This document shows positions 1 to 13,001 of a stretch of DNA of 64,000 nt, in pieces. Position 1 is the stretch's first letter; each line of letters starts with the position of its first letter. Where the stretch lies: assembly GCA_013397795.1 (NCBI GenBank), contig VZTJ01000790.1:124314-188313 (forward strand), given 5' to 3'. The notes below the pieces were generated by a model that searched no databases, had not been told where the DNA came from, and saw nothing but the letters and a program-made list of their open reading frames with translations. The DNA is from Orthonyx spaldingii (Eukaryota > Chordata > Aves > Passeriformes > Orthonychidae). The position numbers and the translations under genes were made by a program.

Positions 1-2689
1 GAGCAAATTAAACTGTAAGCCTGTGAAAATATTCTCCATCTCAGAATTCTTGCAGGGCACTAGTACCAAGGCCTTGCCATTGGACATCTTTAGAAGTAAA
101 TGTACCTGTCTATACCTCCCAGAGCGGTCATGCCATAATTAAGGTTATTAACTTACAGGGTAACAGAAAAACTAAGTGTTCAATTTTTTATTTTGGCTTT
201 CTACTGGATTGTGTTCAGATGGTTCACAGAGATTTTTTGGAAAAAAAATTATTGTCATTGATAAGCACTTTCTAAAAGAATGAAAAGTTAGAAATTTTTA
301 TATCTTATTTACAAGTGTGAGCAGAAATTGGGTCTTCATGTTCCCTCAGCAACGTGACTCCTCACATGTGGACTAGCCCTCAAGGACTGACATTGTACTA
401 GAAGCAGGCTAACTCCAAAAACATGAGGGGTTTTTTTTACCCCCAAAAGAAGCAGAACAGATGTCCACTTGCATAGACTGTCACAACAGTGTACTTAGCA
501 GAACCACCAATGAAGTCACTCATACAAGAAAATAAAGACGAAATACTCTCACTTCAGAAAATGAGATCAGAGTCATCCGGCAGCTACATGCAAGCACTGT
601 CCCTATACTAGGGAAAAGAACAGAAGCTATGCCCAAAGCACAGCTGAGATTCAAATAATTTTATTTTTCCATTACTTGAGTCTTGTTAACAGTACAGATT
701 TATGTTTGGTATAATTCAGAAGACAGAAAAGGCAGCAGCCACGCACTGAGTAACCACATCGCGAGTGCTACTGAACGGAGCGGCACCCACAGGAGCCACT
801 GCTCCCAGGGTGTGCTCAGAGCCTTCACTCATGCCTCCTGGGACAGGGAGCAGGCTGGGATGCTATTTCATCATTCTAACCTATATTCCCACATGCAGGG
901 ACCCCAAAATCTTGCTTTCCCTTCCAAAAAACCAGTGGTAAGAATAATATAGCTAGGAGAACATATTTCATGGAAAGAATTTCAATGGTGAAGGAAAAGG
1001 AACAGCAACAAATGCCTAATAAACTGTGGAAAACAGGATCCTGAAGGGAATCCCCTCCCTCCCCACATATACAAAAACCTTCTAGATGCATTATTGTGAT
1101 TAGTCTGAAGCAAAGACAGAAGTGCACAGACAGAATTACCCAAGGACAGGTCAGTGACCTTAAGAAATAATTATGCAATCAAGTTTTGCATATAAACATG
1201 AATAACACAGTGAGACAAAAAAAACCAAAAAACATTAACTCAGCTGCTGTAGGGAAAAAAATAAAAGCCCTAGGGAAAAAACATGCTGCAGGGAGAAAAC
1301 AGAAAGGACATATCAGCAGTGTTACAAACCTGCCCGCATCCTTTCATTAGTATCCTTCATAAGTACAGCTTCAGAGTGGGTGAACATGAAGAAAAATACA
1401 CCATACATCCGTGTATGTTTGTAAAGTATGACCAGGGTCTTCAAACCTCTGCACATGCTTATTTCTGTTGTAATAGTTTGCATCACCCTTTTGACTTAAC
1501 AGGGGCACCAACTTCTTTTTTGCATGCCTTCAACAGTGGATTTATCCTAGGGCAGCTGGCAGCAAACTCCTCATCAATTTTTAATAGAATCTATTACTAC
1601 TTCCACATAACAGAACACAGGTTCACATTCAGCACAACTACTGCTTTTGGTAAGTTAACACTTGCGGTTTGCTTTCCAACTTTCTTGCTAATTAGATTTT
1701 AATTTGATAAAAGTTTCTAGTCTAAACACCTCACACTGAGTGTACATGCAGTGGTAAACAAATCAATAGTACCTTGTATGCTATGGCTTTTGTCTACTCA
1801 TGCCAAAAGTAAGCTACCTTCATGAACTGTGCAGTACGCAAAAAAGGACAGGATTTATGAATACACTGTATGTCTATGCAGAGACTGAGTTTTATGTTCA
1901 TTACTAACATGACAGTGTGATGCACAGAGATGATTATTTAAAAAAATTGGTTTTTCTCAAGGCACTAGCAAATTTGGATGTATTTTACAGTTTAAAACAA
2001 AATTCCTAAAATATCCTAACATATGCAAAGTTCAGCTCAAATATAAGCATAAATACAGATCACATTAATAAGTAAATTTATATAAATATGAAAGACAAAT
2101 GGTTGATATAATAAGATCCAATTATACAGAAATAACTTTTGTCATCATAGGCAACTATTACCTTTCTTCACTGTCTTAAGTACTATACTAAATTGTGGAG
2201 CCCATTATAAAATTTTGCAACAATAATTTAGGTCATGTAGTAGGACAAGAATAACTAATGGCACACAATGAAGTGAAGGTTACAAAAACACTTCACATGA
2301 CGCTGTATTTTTGACTAAGACAAGTATTAATACCATTTGCTTATAAACGGAGTTTAAAATCCTGATACACATTAATTTACAAAAAGGAGGGATCATATGG
2401 CATATGACAGTATAACACATAGGCTTACAGTTTGGAAAAGTATATTTGTTATAAACAATTCAGTGTGCATTGCTGTATGGTAGGAACTTCTAAAGAAATG
2501 GTTGCAAGAACTCTGCATTATGTTACCTCCTTCCTGCAAATGTGACAGCAACGGCCAAGAGCTGGAACAAATATTGAAAATGATCAAGCAAACTCTTGTT
2601 GGAAATTAATTCAAAAGACTGTTTTTTAGAGTTTTCATGCATTTATGAGATACAAGAGTAAAATAAAGTGCTTTTGAAAAACTACTTAA

Positions 2690-2704
2690 CTCTCTCTCTC
2701 TCTC
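2690..2704. repeat. (CT)n microsatellite
   Basis: An uninterrupted CT run of about 15 bases. Short, so probably of low polymorphism. Confidence 0.85.
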
Positions 2705-5700
2705 CAAAGATCCACCAGTACTTCTTTTGAAGTTACAATTTCATTTAATTCATTTTTTTCCAGAATTATTAATATGTTGAATCACTATAATTGAAGTATA
2801 ACATTGCAATTCTAAGATGTGAGTTTAGTCAACTGTCTGGTCTTGAATAAAGTATGTCTAAACTGTAAAAGTTACAAGTTTTTACTACATACATCTATAA
2901 AAACTGCTTCTTATAATTTTATTTCTGCGATTATAACTTTGATTTGTCAAAAAAAGTCTCCCCTATGTAAAACTCACCAACATCCCTTACTTTAGTGGCA
3001 CTGCACTTGGTAAATATAACTCAGTAACCACATGCTGCTATTGGTTCAATATTCAGCCACAGGCAAAATGAATGATGGAAATTAAAAGGTGAGTAAAAAA
3101 CCACTAGAAAATTCACTGTGCAAGTGTGTGGATCTACTGCATTTTGAGATCATGCACAGTTCTGGTGTTCCTCTCTCACACAGACTAAAACAACAGAAGC
3201 ATGATACAACCCACAGACTCGGTGGAGGGCTGAAGAGGGCACCTGGGAATCCGCTGCATCCACCACTTCCTTCAGCAAAAGAGTGAAAAAGCCAGTCATG
3301 GCAGGTTGCATACTGCACACAAAACAATTCTCTGCAAACTCCTCACCACAGGATGGTTACATCTACCAGAACCTACATGACTCAAGGGGAGACTGAACAA
3401 GCAATCTGCTCAGGGTTACTAACCACACAGAAACTTGCCTAGTTCAGGAAGTCTCTGAGCTAGAAACTGATACAGTACGCTGGGGAAATGATGCTGTACT
3501 GTGGGCTCTAATCTTAGACTTGCCCTCAAATGTCATCCTCAGAGACTGGAGAACAGACAGGCAGAACTCCAGCTGTCCTTACAGCACAAGACTTCTGCAG
3601 CACCTGGGCAGTTCACTTTTGTTGGCTGTCGCTGGCACAACCATTCCAGTAAGGGTTTTATTAATAATCTATCTGTTACCCTCTTTCCTCACCCTACTCT
3701 GTAATCTGTAACTCCAAACTGATAAAACAAACTGATATGGAAAGCAAGAGACTTCTGAGTTGTTCTTTTCAAATTGTATTGTGTCAGTTGTTATTATATT
3801 CTCTTCTTATTTTGGCTACAACATCACATAATCTTGGACTTGTCTTTCAAGGAATGCTATTTCAACCCTTACACTTCTTAGGCAGCCTACTAAGCTATCA
3901 TGCAATTCTAGTCTTTAAGTGTGAAAAAAGTTAAATAACATTCTCAATAAGAATATTTATAAACATTATACTGATGTACAGGATGACCACATGGATTTCT
4001 GTTTAATGTCCTTGAACAATTCTTGCAATAGACACCCTTTTAAGAAATGTATCTATAGACACACATTAGTTTCATATCTATAAAAACGCACACCCCTTTT
4101 TTTAAACATCATGTCCATGTTATCTTGCTTAAGTGCACATCTTCAGCAAGGTTTAAAATTGAGCAATGCATGGTGACTGTGCACTGTTGTATTACTCGAT
4201 TTTCAAGTTTGGTGAGTGCTGAACTAACCCTTTATATAATTTGGATCATTTTCTTGCACTTCTCACGTTCTGTCATTCAAACTTCCGTTACTATTGGCAT
4301 AACCCAAAATAAAAATAACAGCACTATTCAAAGAAAACCCTGTTCAAAATACAATCAGCCTGGCTTAAAAATGGTTTAAGAGTTGCTAAATCATGAAATG
4401 TTTTAGAATACACACATATATTTTAAGAAAACATGGCACCCAGTAAGGTACCACTGAAATAATGCGAACACCAATGCTAACAAACAAAATCATAAAACAA
4501 CTCAAATGAACCACTAAAATAATTAAATTGTGAAGTGGCATACATTTATATTTGAACATATGTGGAACTGATTTTTTTTACTTCATAATTATGAAAACTG
4601 CCAGAGTCAAGTAGAACAGCAGTGTATATAACCAAGAAGCCTGTTTGAGGAATTAACTAAACCCAACAATTTTATAAAGATGCTTCCTCTTCTTCCTTTA
4701 ACTGCAATTTCAATTAACCACAAACCTTGATCTGAAATTACTGCTGAGTTAAGCAATTTTTCAATTAATCCACAATGTTTCTGTTCCTCATCCATCTATG
4801 ATAACAAAGACCCACACTACCACTTTCTTTCCTGTGCTGGATTTACTTAACTGGATTGACTTAAGCTGAGCTCCAGAGAGCCTGCAGAATTGCCTGGCAT
4901 TTCTTTGCACGGCCTCAGCAACTGACATACTGTCACACGTCAGTCAGCTGGTGGATTAAAGAAAGAAAGTGTTTTTATTAGGAATGTAAATGCATTTTAA
5001 AACACTTTTTATGAGTATGTATTATGACATACTCAACTAACTCTTTCTTTATGTCCCGTAAGTATCTCTATTATGTGACAAAGAGACCAAGCTGGTTTTC
5101 AGATTTCACTGCCTAAATTTTGCAATGATATTTGCTTCAACTAGCTTTAATAAAGAATTAAAATCACCAGTCATACAAGATGACATTTTCCCTCAAACAG
5201 AGCTGAGTATATCTACAAAAAAATGCTGATTCCACAACCACTATCCATTCTGGACATGTAAACCACATAAATACATACTTTATATAAATAAAGGTAAAAT
5301 ACACATATGGGGATTTTCTAATCAAAGTAAGAGATATTGGAGACGTCACATTTATGACTACTGATTTGGGTATAGAATCGGGATTGAACCCAGGCATGTT
5401 CGATATTCTAAGTAAGGATGAATCTTTGTGCCTGCCACAATTCACTGCTTCTACCAAAAACGTGGCTCTGCCTCCCCAACAAAAAAAAAGTGTAGTTTTG
5501 ATTTAGGTTTTTGAACTAGATCACCATGGGGTTTACAGAACACAGCTGCTGGCAGAAGGGTGGAGGCAGAACCTCATTTAACACTTTTAAGCTGCAGCTT
5601 GACTTTGGACTGGCTCAAGAGTAACAAAACCTCACTAAATGTCTTGAGAATCCACTACTGTTTTTTATAGAACAGTACTCTATGTCATTTCTTTTTCACC

Positions 5701-8700
5701 ACCTTGACCTCATCCTTGCTCCAGAAAACTTACAAGGCTGTTTTTTACCATTTCCAATTTGATAGAGAATGGAAAAATGTCAAAAATCTACATCTGTGAA
5801 ACTAAATATTCATTCTCTGAACAGCTTTGCATTCATGAAGCTTGCAATACATCATCACAACCTTTTAAGATTATTTATATAGACTTCTCAAAAGCCACTG
5901 TCGTATAGCTTAATCATATTTCAGCATCATCTACTACACATTCATTTACCTGATCTGAATGTCAAGCTCTGTTAATGATTACTCAGTTTTTACATAATAA
6001 AAGCGGATTTTTTTTTGGACTTGAAATACAAAATATTTTGAACAAACTGCTGAAGAAGCTGTTGTCAAAAAGTCCTTTATTTCTTCAGAAAATGTAGAAT
6101 GTAAGCAGGTGAATTTCTGATATTTTAGAGCTGGCATGCTGCACTGTATAATAATTACACTGCTGTAAGGCAGTCAGACCCACTCAGTAAAATTAGTTGA
6201 TTGCAGGTGACAGCTTCCACAGGCGATACATTTAAATAACCCAAAGCAGCAATATGCTTGCTATATATATATTCTCCAGGAGCTGGATGAGGTACACTAC
6301 AAATACTGTGTATTTATAGATTATTTTATGGGGTTGTTTCCTTGGATTCTGTTATGTGATACCCATGAAAACATTAAGTCACTCTAAAAACAGAGCAACC
6401 ACTCAATACCACTTAAACCAGTATTTTTCATTAAACAGTAAGATGAAATTTTCAAACTATTGAATATTACAATTTTAAAAACTTGGCAAAGCTTCAAGGG
6501 ATTCCTCCCATTGCTCAGATTAATCCATTTGAGTACAGCAGTCATTCCAGAGCAAATGTTCTTCACCTGGACAATACAAGGCAAAAAATATTGGTAGAAC
6601 ATTTGAAAACAGATGCTAATAAAACCCTGAAGAAACACGGACTTCAACTTCCTCCAAGAAATTAACTACCTCAATTATTAAAATAGCACTGTAATGTCCT
6701 ATAAACTTTTTTTAAAATTTGGGACACAAAGGACAGAAATTCTTTTGTTTCAGCTACAAAAACAAAGCACAAAACCAAACTACAAATACACAAGGCAAAG
6801 AATGAGATCAAGACATCTAAAAAACACTACAAAAAGCCTTTCAAAGTTGACTTCACAGAGTGAAGTTTTGCCTTCAGTCTTGGTACCAAAGCAATAAAGA
6901 TCACAATCATGTGAAATATATTCAGAACCCAAACCCTGCCTTTAAGATTTATGTATTTCATACTGCTTAGAAGATAATTCTCAGGTAATATTTTTGGTCA
7001 TCAGAACCTGTACTGGAACACAGGCATGGTAGTTCTGTACCTCAAATCATATAAGCATAACACACCATCAGTTTAAAATCGTAACTGCAGAAGGCATCAC
7101 ACTGCACCAAATCCTTCAGAAATATATTTCAGCTACAATTAAGGCAAGTCAATACCACAGGCAAGACACAAGTATCCCTGGCCTCTATCCTTGCATCCAC
7201 ACATGTAGCTCCCAGTGCAAACATCTGTGAGACCACGCTGCCGACCAAACCAGGAAACAGAGGATCTGGCTCCTTTCTGCCCTACTTTCAGACATAAATG
7301 GTGTTGGCTAGTTATATGTATTTTACTTTGCTGTACTTAACAACTCCACCTGAATACCATTCGAGAACAAATCTCTGCATATCCGTCAGTGAGCCTACAC
7401 TAACAGAAATCTGGTGTATTTAGAGAGTCCACTTCTGCATCTACACATGATGTTCTCCTGCCAAACTTGTACTCTGCTTCTAAGGAAAACACTTACAAGT
7501 GAACAAGACCCCCACACAGCCCTCCAAGACTATGGGTCTCCGCAGCATGCTTTCAGGCACTGAATTTTCATGCTCACTTTATAAGCACTTCCACATATGA
7601 CCAGAGCTTCTAGGTTTTGTGGGAAGAAGCAAATTAAACCAGAAGGGAAGAAAGAACACTATGTTGTGCAGCATACGTGGGATGGAGAAACCATACTGAA
7701 CAGTAATAACAAAAATGGATGTATACCACAGCACAGAAGGGTACACACAGGCTATAATAAAAACATTGTCAGTACAGCGTAAGGGACAGTACAAGGATCA
7801 GTGTTTAGCTGTGACAACTGCCAATTACTCACAGTAATCTGTAGCACTAAAATGAGCTCTAGCAATTCTGGGGATTCTTTTCTCCCCCGACCCGCCCACA
7901 TTTTCATACTGATACTTTCCTCCAACATCAATAGAGAAATTTTACTGATTTATTACCAGTAAGCATTTCTGTGCTCATATTTTCAATTCAAGAACACTGT
8001 CTTGAAAATATGTTGCAACACACTGTTTTCCTTCCATACTCAAGGAATCATACATAGCAGATGGAATGGGAATTTCTCAGCTCTGTTGAAGATGATATGA
8101 AATGAGTAAAAACTACAAAGGCATTTGGATGTTCTGAGACAGTATCGCAATGTGTTAATTTTTATAAACATTCATCCCTCTTATCAGAGTATTAACTAGT
8201 CATTAATGCCTTAAACCTAAAAAACACTTACGCACTTTACCGTAGCTGATCCTTCCATTATTACTCACACCTGTAAAATTACAAAAAAATTATGCAAGTG
8301 TTCATGAGACTGGATCCTATGATCACATCACTGAGCTAAAAGAGACCAAATGGAGATAAGTATTATTTTACAAATTCATGTAGCCATTTCTATCAGAACT
8401 TCACCTTTTTTGGTTTATTATGTACATGTGTACTTATATGTACCAAAAAAAAAAAAACCCTTAACAAAACAGAATGCTTTCCAAGTTACTTATAAATTAA
8501 TGCAAGAGCTGTGTACATATTTTGGAACGCGTCTTACAATTATTCTTAAAAGCATGCTTGGAGTTTGTGATAATGCATTTCATAATATTAGACAGTACAG
8601 CCACATTTTTTGCTTTCATTAAAGATCATATGTATTTGAAGTATTTGTATAAATTTTACGCTTAATTAGGCTTTAAATATGCATGATTTGGATGTTACTC

Positions 8701-9700
8701 CTAGCCAAATTTCATTAGTATGTCATTGGCAAAGAAAAATTTCAGGAGCAAATTTAGTTGTCAACTTCTACAAATTACCATTTAATATTTTTAATATTAA
8801 TCTAAATACATATATTAAGGTAGAATCTAGAATTAAAAAAGCAAGCCAGCACACCATTAGTATGACAAATTAAAACATGGCAGAATAAAAATAAACAACA
8901 AATCCACCTAACTGGTTTTATATGTTGAAACATCAGAGACCATGAAAAGCTTTTGTACTTAGATAAAAGACTAGCCCAAAATATACTTCATACAGTCCAC
9001 AGTTCATAAGGCTTCAGATATATTATTAGGCATTTCACTGGTCCCTCTCTTTTTATGGTTTATGACCTGATTTGGCAGCGCTTCCTCACCCAGAAGCCAA
9101 TTATGATGAACATAATTTGTAAGAAAGGTTTAATTATATATAGATTTCTGGTCACTAAATAATTTGATGGTGTTCCAAAAACCCCAAACCCAATGGTTAT
9201 TCTACATTCAGTGCAACAGCTCTGTGCTACTGCATTGAACAATATGGGTTGATCCCTGCTAATCCCATTTTGCTGCTCATGGATGAGTGATGCATACTGA
9301 GATTGTACTGACATCACAGATGGAGGAGGCTGTGTATTAAATGAGACTGCATACAAAAGGTTAGCTGATTCAGTGGTATCAATGCACTGCAAAGAAATCA
9401 GAAGTTATGGATCTATTTTTATGTCCGTGAACTACAAATGGGACAATTTGTTCTACATCAGGAGTACCGTTCTTTGAATCTTGAAACAACTCACTCAAAG
9501 CTGCAGCTAATGACAAGGTGGGCCTCTGGATGGGAGCTGCAGTTGCTTGAAATCACAGGCCATTGTTGTGGCAGAAGAAATATTTGGCAGGGGGCTGAAC
9601 AACACAGGTCATTGCAAAAAGGTGACCACAAGGAAAGGTCCCTAGTACTATGCACAAGTGATCTACATCTGGAATGGCAATCCGGAACTGCAACTTATAA

Positions 9701-9772
9701 TAAAGCTTTTACAGGATATATATATATTTATGTATATAAAGATTTTACAGGATAGATATATATATATATATA
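9701..9772. repeat. 36-bp tandem duplication, TA-rich
   Basis: TAAAGCTTTTACAGGATATA at 9701 recurs as TAAAGATTTTACAGGATAGA at 9737, each followed by a (TA)n run. Two imperfect copies, period 36. The TA tracts probably vary in length between individuals. Confidence 0.85.
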
Positions 9773-12700
9773 GGCTATAAATCAGATGGAGACGAGTCTG
9801 GATTCTAGGTTAGCACAGATACGGTTTTCTATGGACACAGTCTCTACAATCTCTATAACCCAGTCACACAGCTCTTTCCCAGGAAGGAAAACCACTACCA
9901 TGTGTAAAATGATAACCTTTAGTGAACACAGCCATCAGCATGGAATGACAGGAGACAAGATGAGCGATTTGCTAGAACGAAAAAGTTAAAACAAAAAAAT
10001 TGAACAATAACAATGGAAGAAAATTCTGCTGTAAAGGCCTTCAGGGTTCAGGGTCTACTCTTGCCTTCTGACCTGAAATGTACAGTTTCAATGCCCTTCA
10101 GCTCTCACTTCTCAAGCTCATGATGCAATACTTGAAAATAAAGCACATATGAAGAACCACTTTCTGAAGATTATTTGTATCCCTGACTTTGACTCTCTGT
10201 AGATTAATATATTGGCATGCCTTTGATTTACAAGAGAGTGCTTTTTAAGTTTCTTTAGGAACAGATTCAAAGCCTGTTAACTGGGCACATTTGTGTTTGT
10301 CTGTTCCACAGGGTAAAGGAGCCGTTTATTCTTAAAAGCAGAGCTAGGGAGACGCTTACTCCTGCCTCCTGAGATCAGCACCATCGCGGTAAAGGATGCA
10401 CTTTCAAGATCTTAATGCAGCTATCACTTTATAAAACATTCTTCAAGAGACTACATCCTCTCGTGTCTCAGCTGGATATTTACAGTTAGTAGAGCCTTCT
10501 TAGCACTGTGATTTTGTAAGATATCAAGACAAACCTTTCTCATTTAAGCACTCCTTTGTAAGCAAATTTCTTTAAATGCCCACTGAAGGATTTTTTCCAG
10601 GTGATGTTCTTTACCAAACTGGTCTTTCACCAGACGAGAAAAATAATTTCGTGGCTGTTTTTCCAACAATTGTTGTTGCCCAAACCCCAATCCCTGCGGT
10701 CGGTCTGAAAAATACCCTTTCCAAAATATCTTCATCTGTGGGAAAGCTACAGCGTCCTTTAGAAAAGCAAGACTAGCTAGAGCAGCAAGCATTTTCCAAC
10801 CCTACTTTCTAAGTAGAGTTGGAAAGGAAAAACAACGGAAAACAAAAATCCACAATGTAGTATCCTGTTCACCTCTGCAAGATCAAAGACAGGACAGGTA
10901 CTAGTAAGTGCATTCTGGAAGAATCTGAAAAAGGTAGCAAGTGTCAGTAAAACTTTTTTTAATGACGTAAAATGATGAGTTGAAGATTAGGCACAGCGAA
11001 AGTACAGCTTATATTCTTTCCCTTCTTTCAAGAGGACTTACAACACCTCGAGTGTATTCAAGAAGACTGTACTAAGGCATTAGCAACATTCTGCGTGTGT
11101 AAGCATAGCATATATTGTTATTACAATTTTAACATGTAAGATTCCTTTTAGCCAATGAATTACCATGGAATGCAAAATAAGAAGTGCACTAAAAGCTAGA
11201 TAAGTAATTTGTAATTAGGAACATTTCCTTGAATTGCATTTTTTACTTATTTTAACACTTTAAATATCTACTGAGAAGTTAAGCTTGTCATAGTTTGGCG
11301 ACAAGCATGCAGACATCCAAAGTATTACTGTTTGGGATAATTCTCATATAAATATTACAAGCTACAAATGGATTTATAGATGGCTTAAGATGGCATAAGC
11401 GCATTCTTCTGTAAACAAGTTATCATGTTCTCTGTCCTTTGAGCAGACACCCAGGACATGATCCAGTTTAAGGTAAAATCTTTTTATTTTTCCTGGCTTC
11501 AATTTTCAATGAATCAATTCAGCAACCCAGTTCACTACACTCATTGCTGCCGGTAACAATTTTTTCATGCTCATTTCTCAGTGTGAAAGTAACATTCTTA
11601 GCACTTATTTACATAATGAAATCAATCTTGCAGAAGTATATACAGGTCTGAAAAAGTATGCATCAGTAACAAAGGCAAATACAAGTGAAATTATGTGGGA
11701 GAACTCAGTGTCTCAGAAAGCACGTAATAGGTATCAGTGCAAAAATACTGCAATTGTTGCTCCAAAGTAGACCTGTTGTATCAGCATATAAAAAGTTGCA
11801 ATAAACTTTGTCTCCCAAAATACTGGGCATGACCCATAGTGAAAATGGGACAACAGCAGTGAATATAACAGGGATTAAAGGTAAAAATGAAAAATTATTA
11901 GCTTTGTTTTGCCAGAGGTAAATTCTGCTTCCTAAACCTTGGTATGAAATGTATCTTGAGCGGGGTTTTAAAAATCTGCAGGGCACATTCCATTGCATCT
12001 ACCTCTGCTCAAATTTCCTGGCCCTGTCAATTTTCAGTGGGAAAATTCAGAATTCTTTATTGTTGTGAAGTGGGAGAAAAATAAAATTCGTATCACTTGA
12101 TAAATGAGAAAAATCTTAGCAGCAGAGCAGAAAATAACACCAATCAGCATTGAAGATGAGATATGCTGCAGCCCAGGAAACAGAACAAGCAACAAAACGT
12201 CTTCCAGTCATTATTACTGCAGATTGCATCCAAAAGCGACATCATCATTCATGTGGACTTTACAGCAGCCAGCACGTTTATGGGATCAGCCAAAGACTTA
12301 TGGAAGAATACAGAGACAAGCTGGTTATCCTGAACGTTTCTAGTCACCTTCATATTGGTGAAGAGAAGTACTACTGAGAGACACCAAGTGATGACAGAAT
12401 TTAGACTAATGCACTGCAGCACCCATGTAAGGTAAACAGTTTTATACATAATGCTTAAGCAATTAGTCAATCTTACTACTAAATAATGATTCTGAGAACA
12501 GATTAAATTTGAAGCCATATGAAGCTGATGTGAGATCCACTAAAGTCATACAATGAGTTTGTTTACTGCAAGAGCATCTATAAGCCTTTTTGCATGACAT
12601 AAAAAGATAAATTTAGGTAGCTTTGGATAAATGGCTGTATAACAGTTCAATATCAAAGCCAACCAAACCAATATGTAATAACATATCAACCTGTTGAAAG

Positions 12701-12846
12701 AACTAGAGCAGGGGAATGTAAGATAAATTAAAAAAAAAAGCTTAACGAGAAAGTCCCTGCAACTGTGAAAACTGAATAAACCCCAGCAATGCTCACTTGA
12801 GTGGGGCCTGACAAAAGTCTTACATTTTCCATAAAGTGAAAGATAT

Positions 12847-12855
12847 GCTTACCGT
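12847..12855 (-). other. CDK17: CDK17 exon 2 splice donor
   Basis: The minus strand reads AACG then GTAAGC, with GT at 12852-12851. It is a good consensus donor and interrupts a codon after its first base (phase 1). This fits the known CDK17 protein, where Asn39 is followed by Glu, a G|AG codon. Confidence 0.9.
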
Positions 12856-12970
12856 TATCTTTGCTGCTGTTTTCTTCAATTGTCATTTGCTCTGCTAGCT
12901 CAGACAGTGATTCATCAATGGTCTGGCTTCCTCGCAAGGTCAAGGAAAGTCTTCTCTTAAATTTTTTCAT
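12853..12970 (-). CDS. CDK17: CDK17 (PCTAIRE-2 kinase), first coding exon, residues 1-39
   Basis: The exon encodes 39 residues that begin MKKFKRRLSLTLRG and end EENSSKDN. As I remember the vertebrate CDK17 sequence, the match is complete over this exon. CDK17 is a cytoplasmic/neuronal Ser/Thr kinase of the PCTAIRE subfamily (CDK16-18). This exon gives only the start of the regulatory N-terminal extension, well before the kinase domain. The basic KRRLSL stretch resembles a site for basophilic kinases and is shared with CDK16. The start is supported by an in-frame TAA eight codons upstream (12992-12994) and by A at -3. The exon ends with the first base of a codon (G) before GTAAGC, so the next exon should begin AG to complete Glu40. 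The frame that stays open past 12853 is intron. The remaining coding exons lie beyond the left edge; I found none in 1-12852. CDK16 and CDK18 differ in this segment, so the paralogue call is firm. Confidence 0.96.
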
Positions 12971-13001
12971 TCTATCGATACTAAGTCTGGCTTAAGGAAG
13001 C
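12971..13001 (-). other. CDK17: CDK17 exon 2, 5' UTR part, with its splice acceptor
   Basis: On the minus strand a T-rich tract (TGTTTATTTTTGTTTTCAG) ends in AG at 13003-13002. The exon therefore starts at 13001 and carries 31 untranslated bases before the ATG. It contains the in-frame stop TAA at 12992-12994, which rules out a longer N-terminus from this exon. The acceptor means there is at least one upstream non-coding exon, expected in the CpG island near 51 kb. The whole exon is 149 nt. Confidence 0.88.

Larger units (their letters stand above)
1..12852 (-). other. CDK17: CDK17 intron 2 (partial), no exon recognised
   Basis: This AT-rich stretch lies downstream of exon 2 in the transcript. 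I searched by eye on the minus strand for the following part of CDK17 (the EPIVKNGRP segment and the HQYTGSF and PHSVIGG segments) and found nothing. Open frames here are short, overlap in several frames and share no family motif. It holds a (CT)n run at 2690-2704 and a 36-bp duplication at 9701-9772. A few patches are richer in GC and CpG (about 760-880, 3190-3300, 10310-10390, 10610-10780, 12150-12340), which could be conserved non-coding elements, but I cannot test that here. Confidence 0.8.

Noticed and set aside
9060..9392. 110-codon minus-strand open frame in intron 2
   Set aside because: No CDK17 similarity and no known domain. The neighbouring sequence is ordinary intron.
1..12852. 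Further CDK17 coding exons
   Set aside because: The expected next residues (EPIVKNGRP..., HQYTGSF) were not found on the minus strand; they must lie further left.
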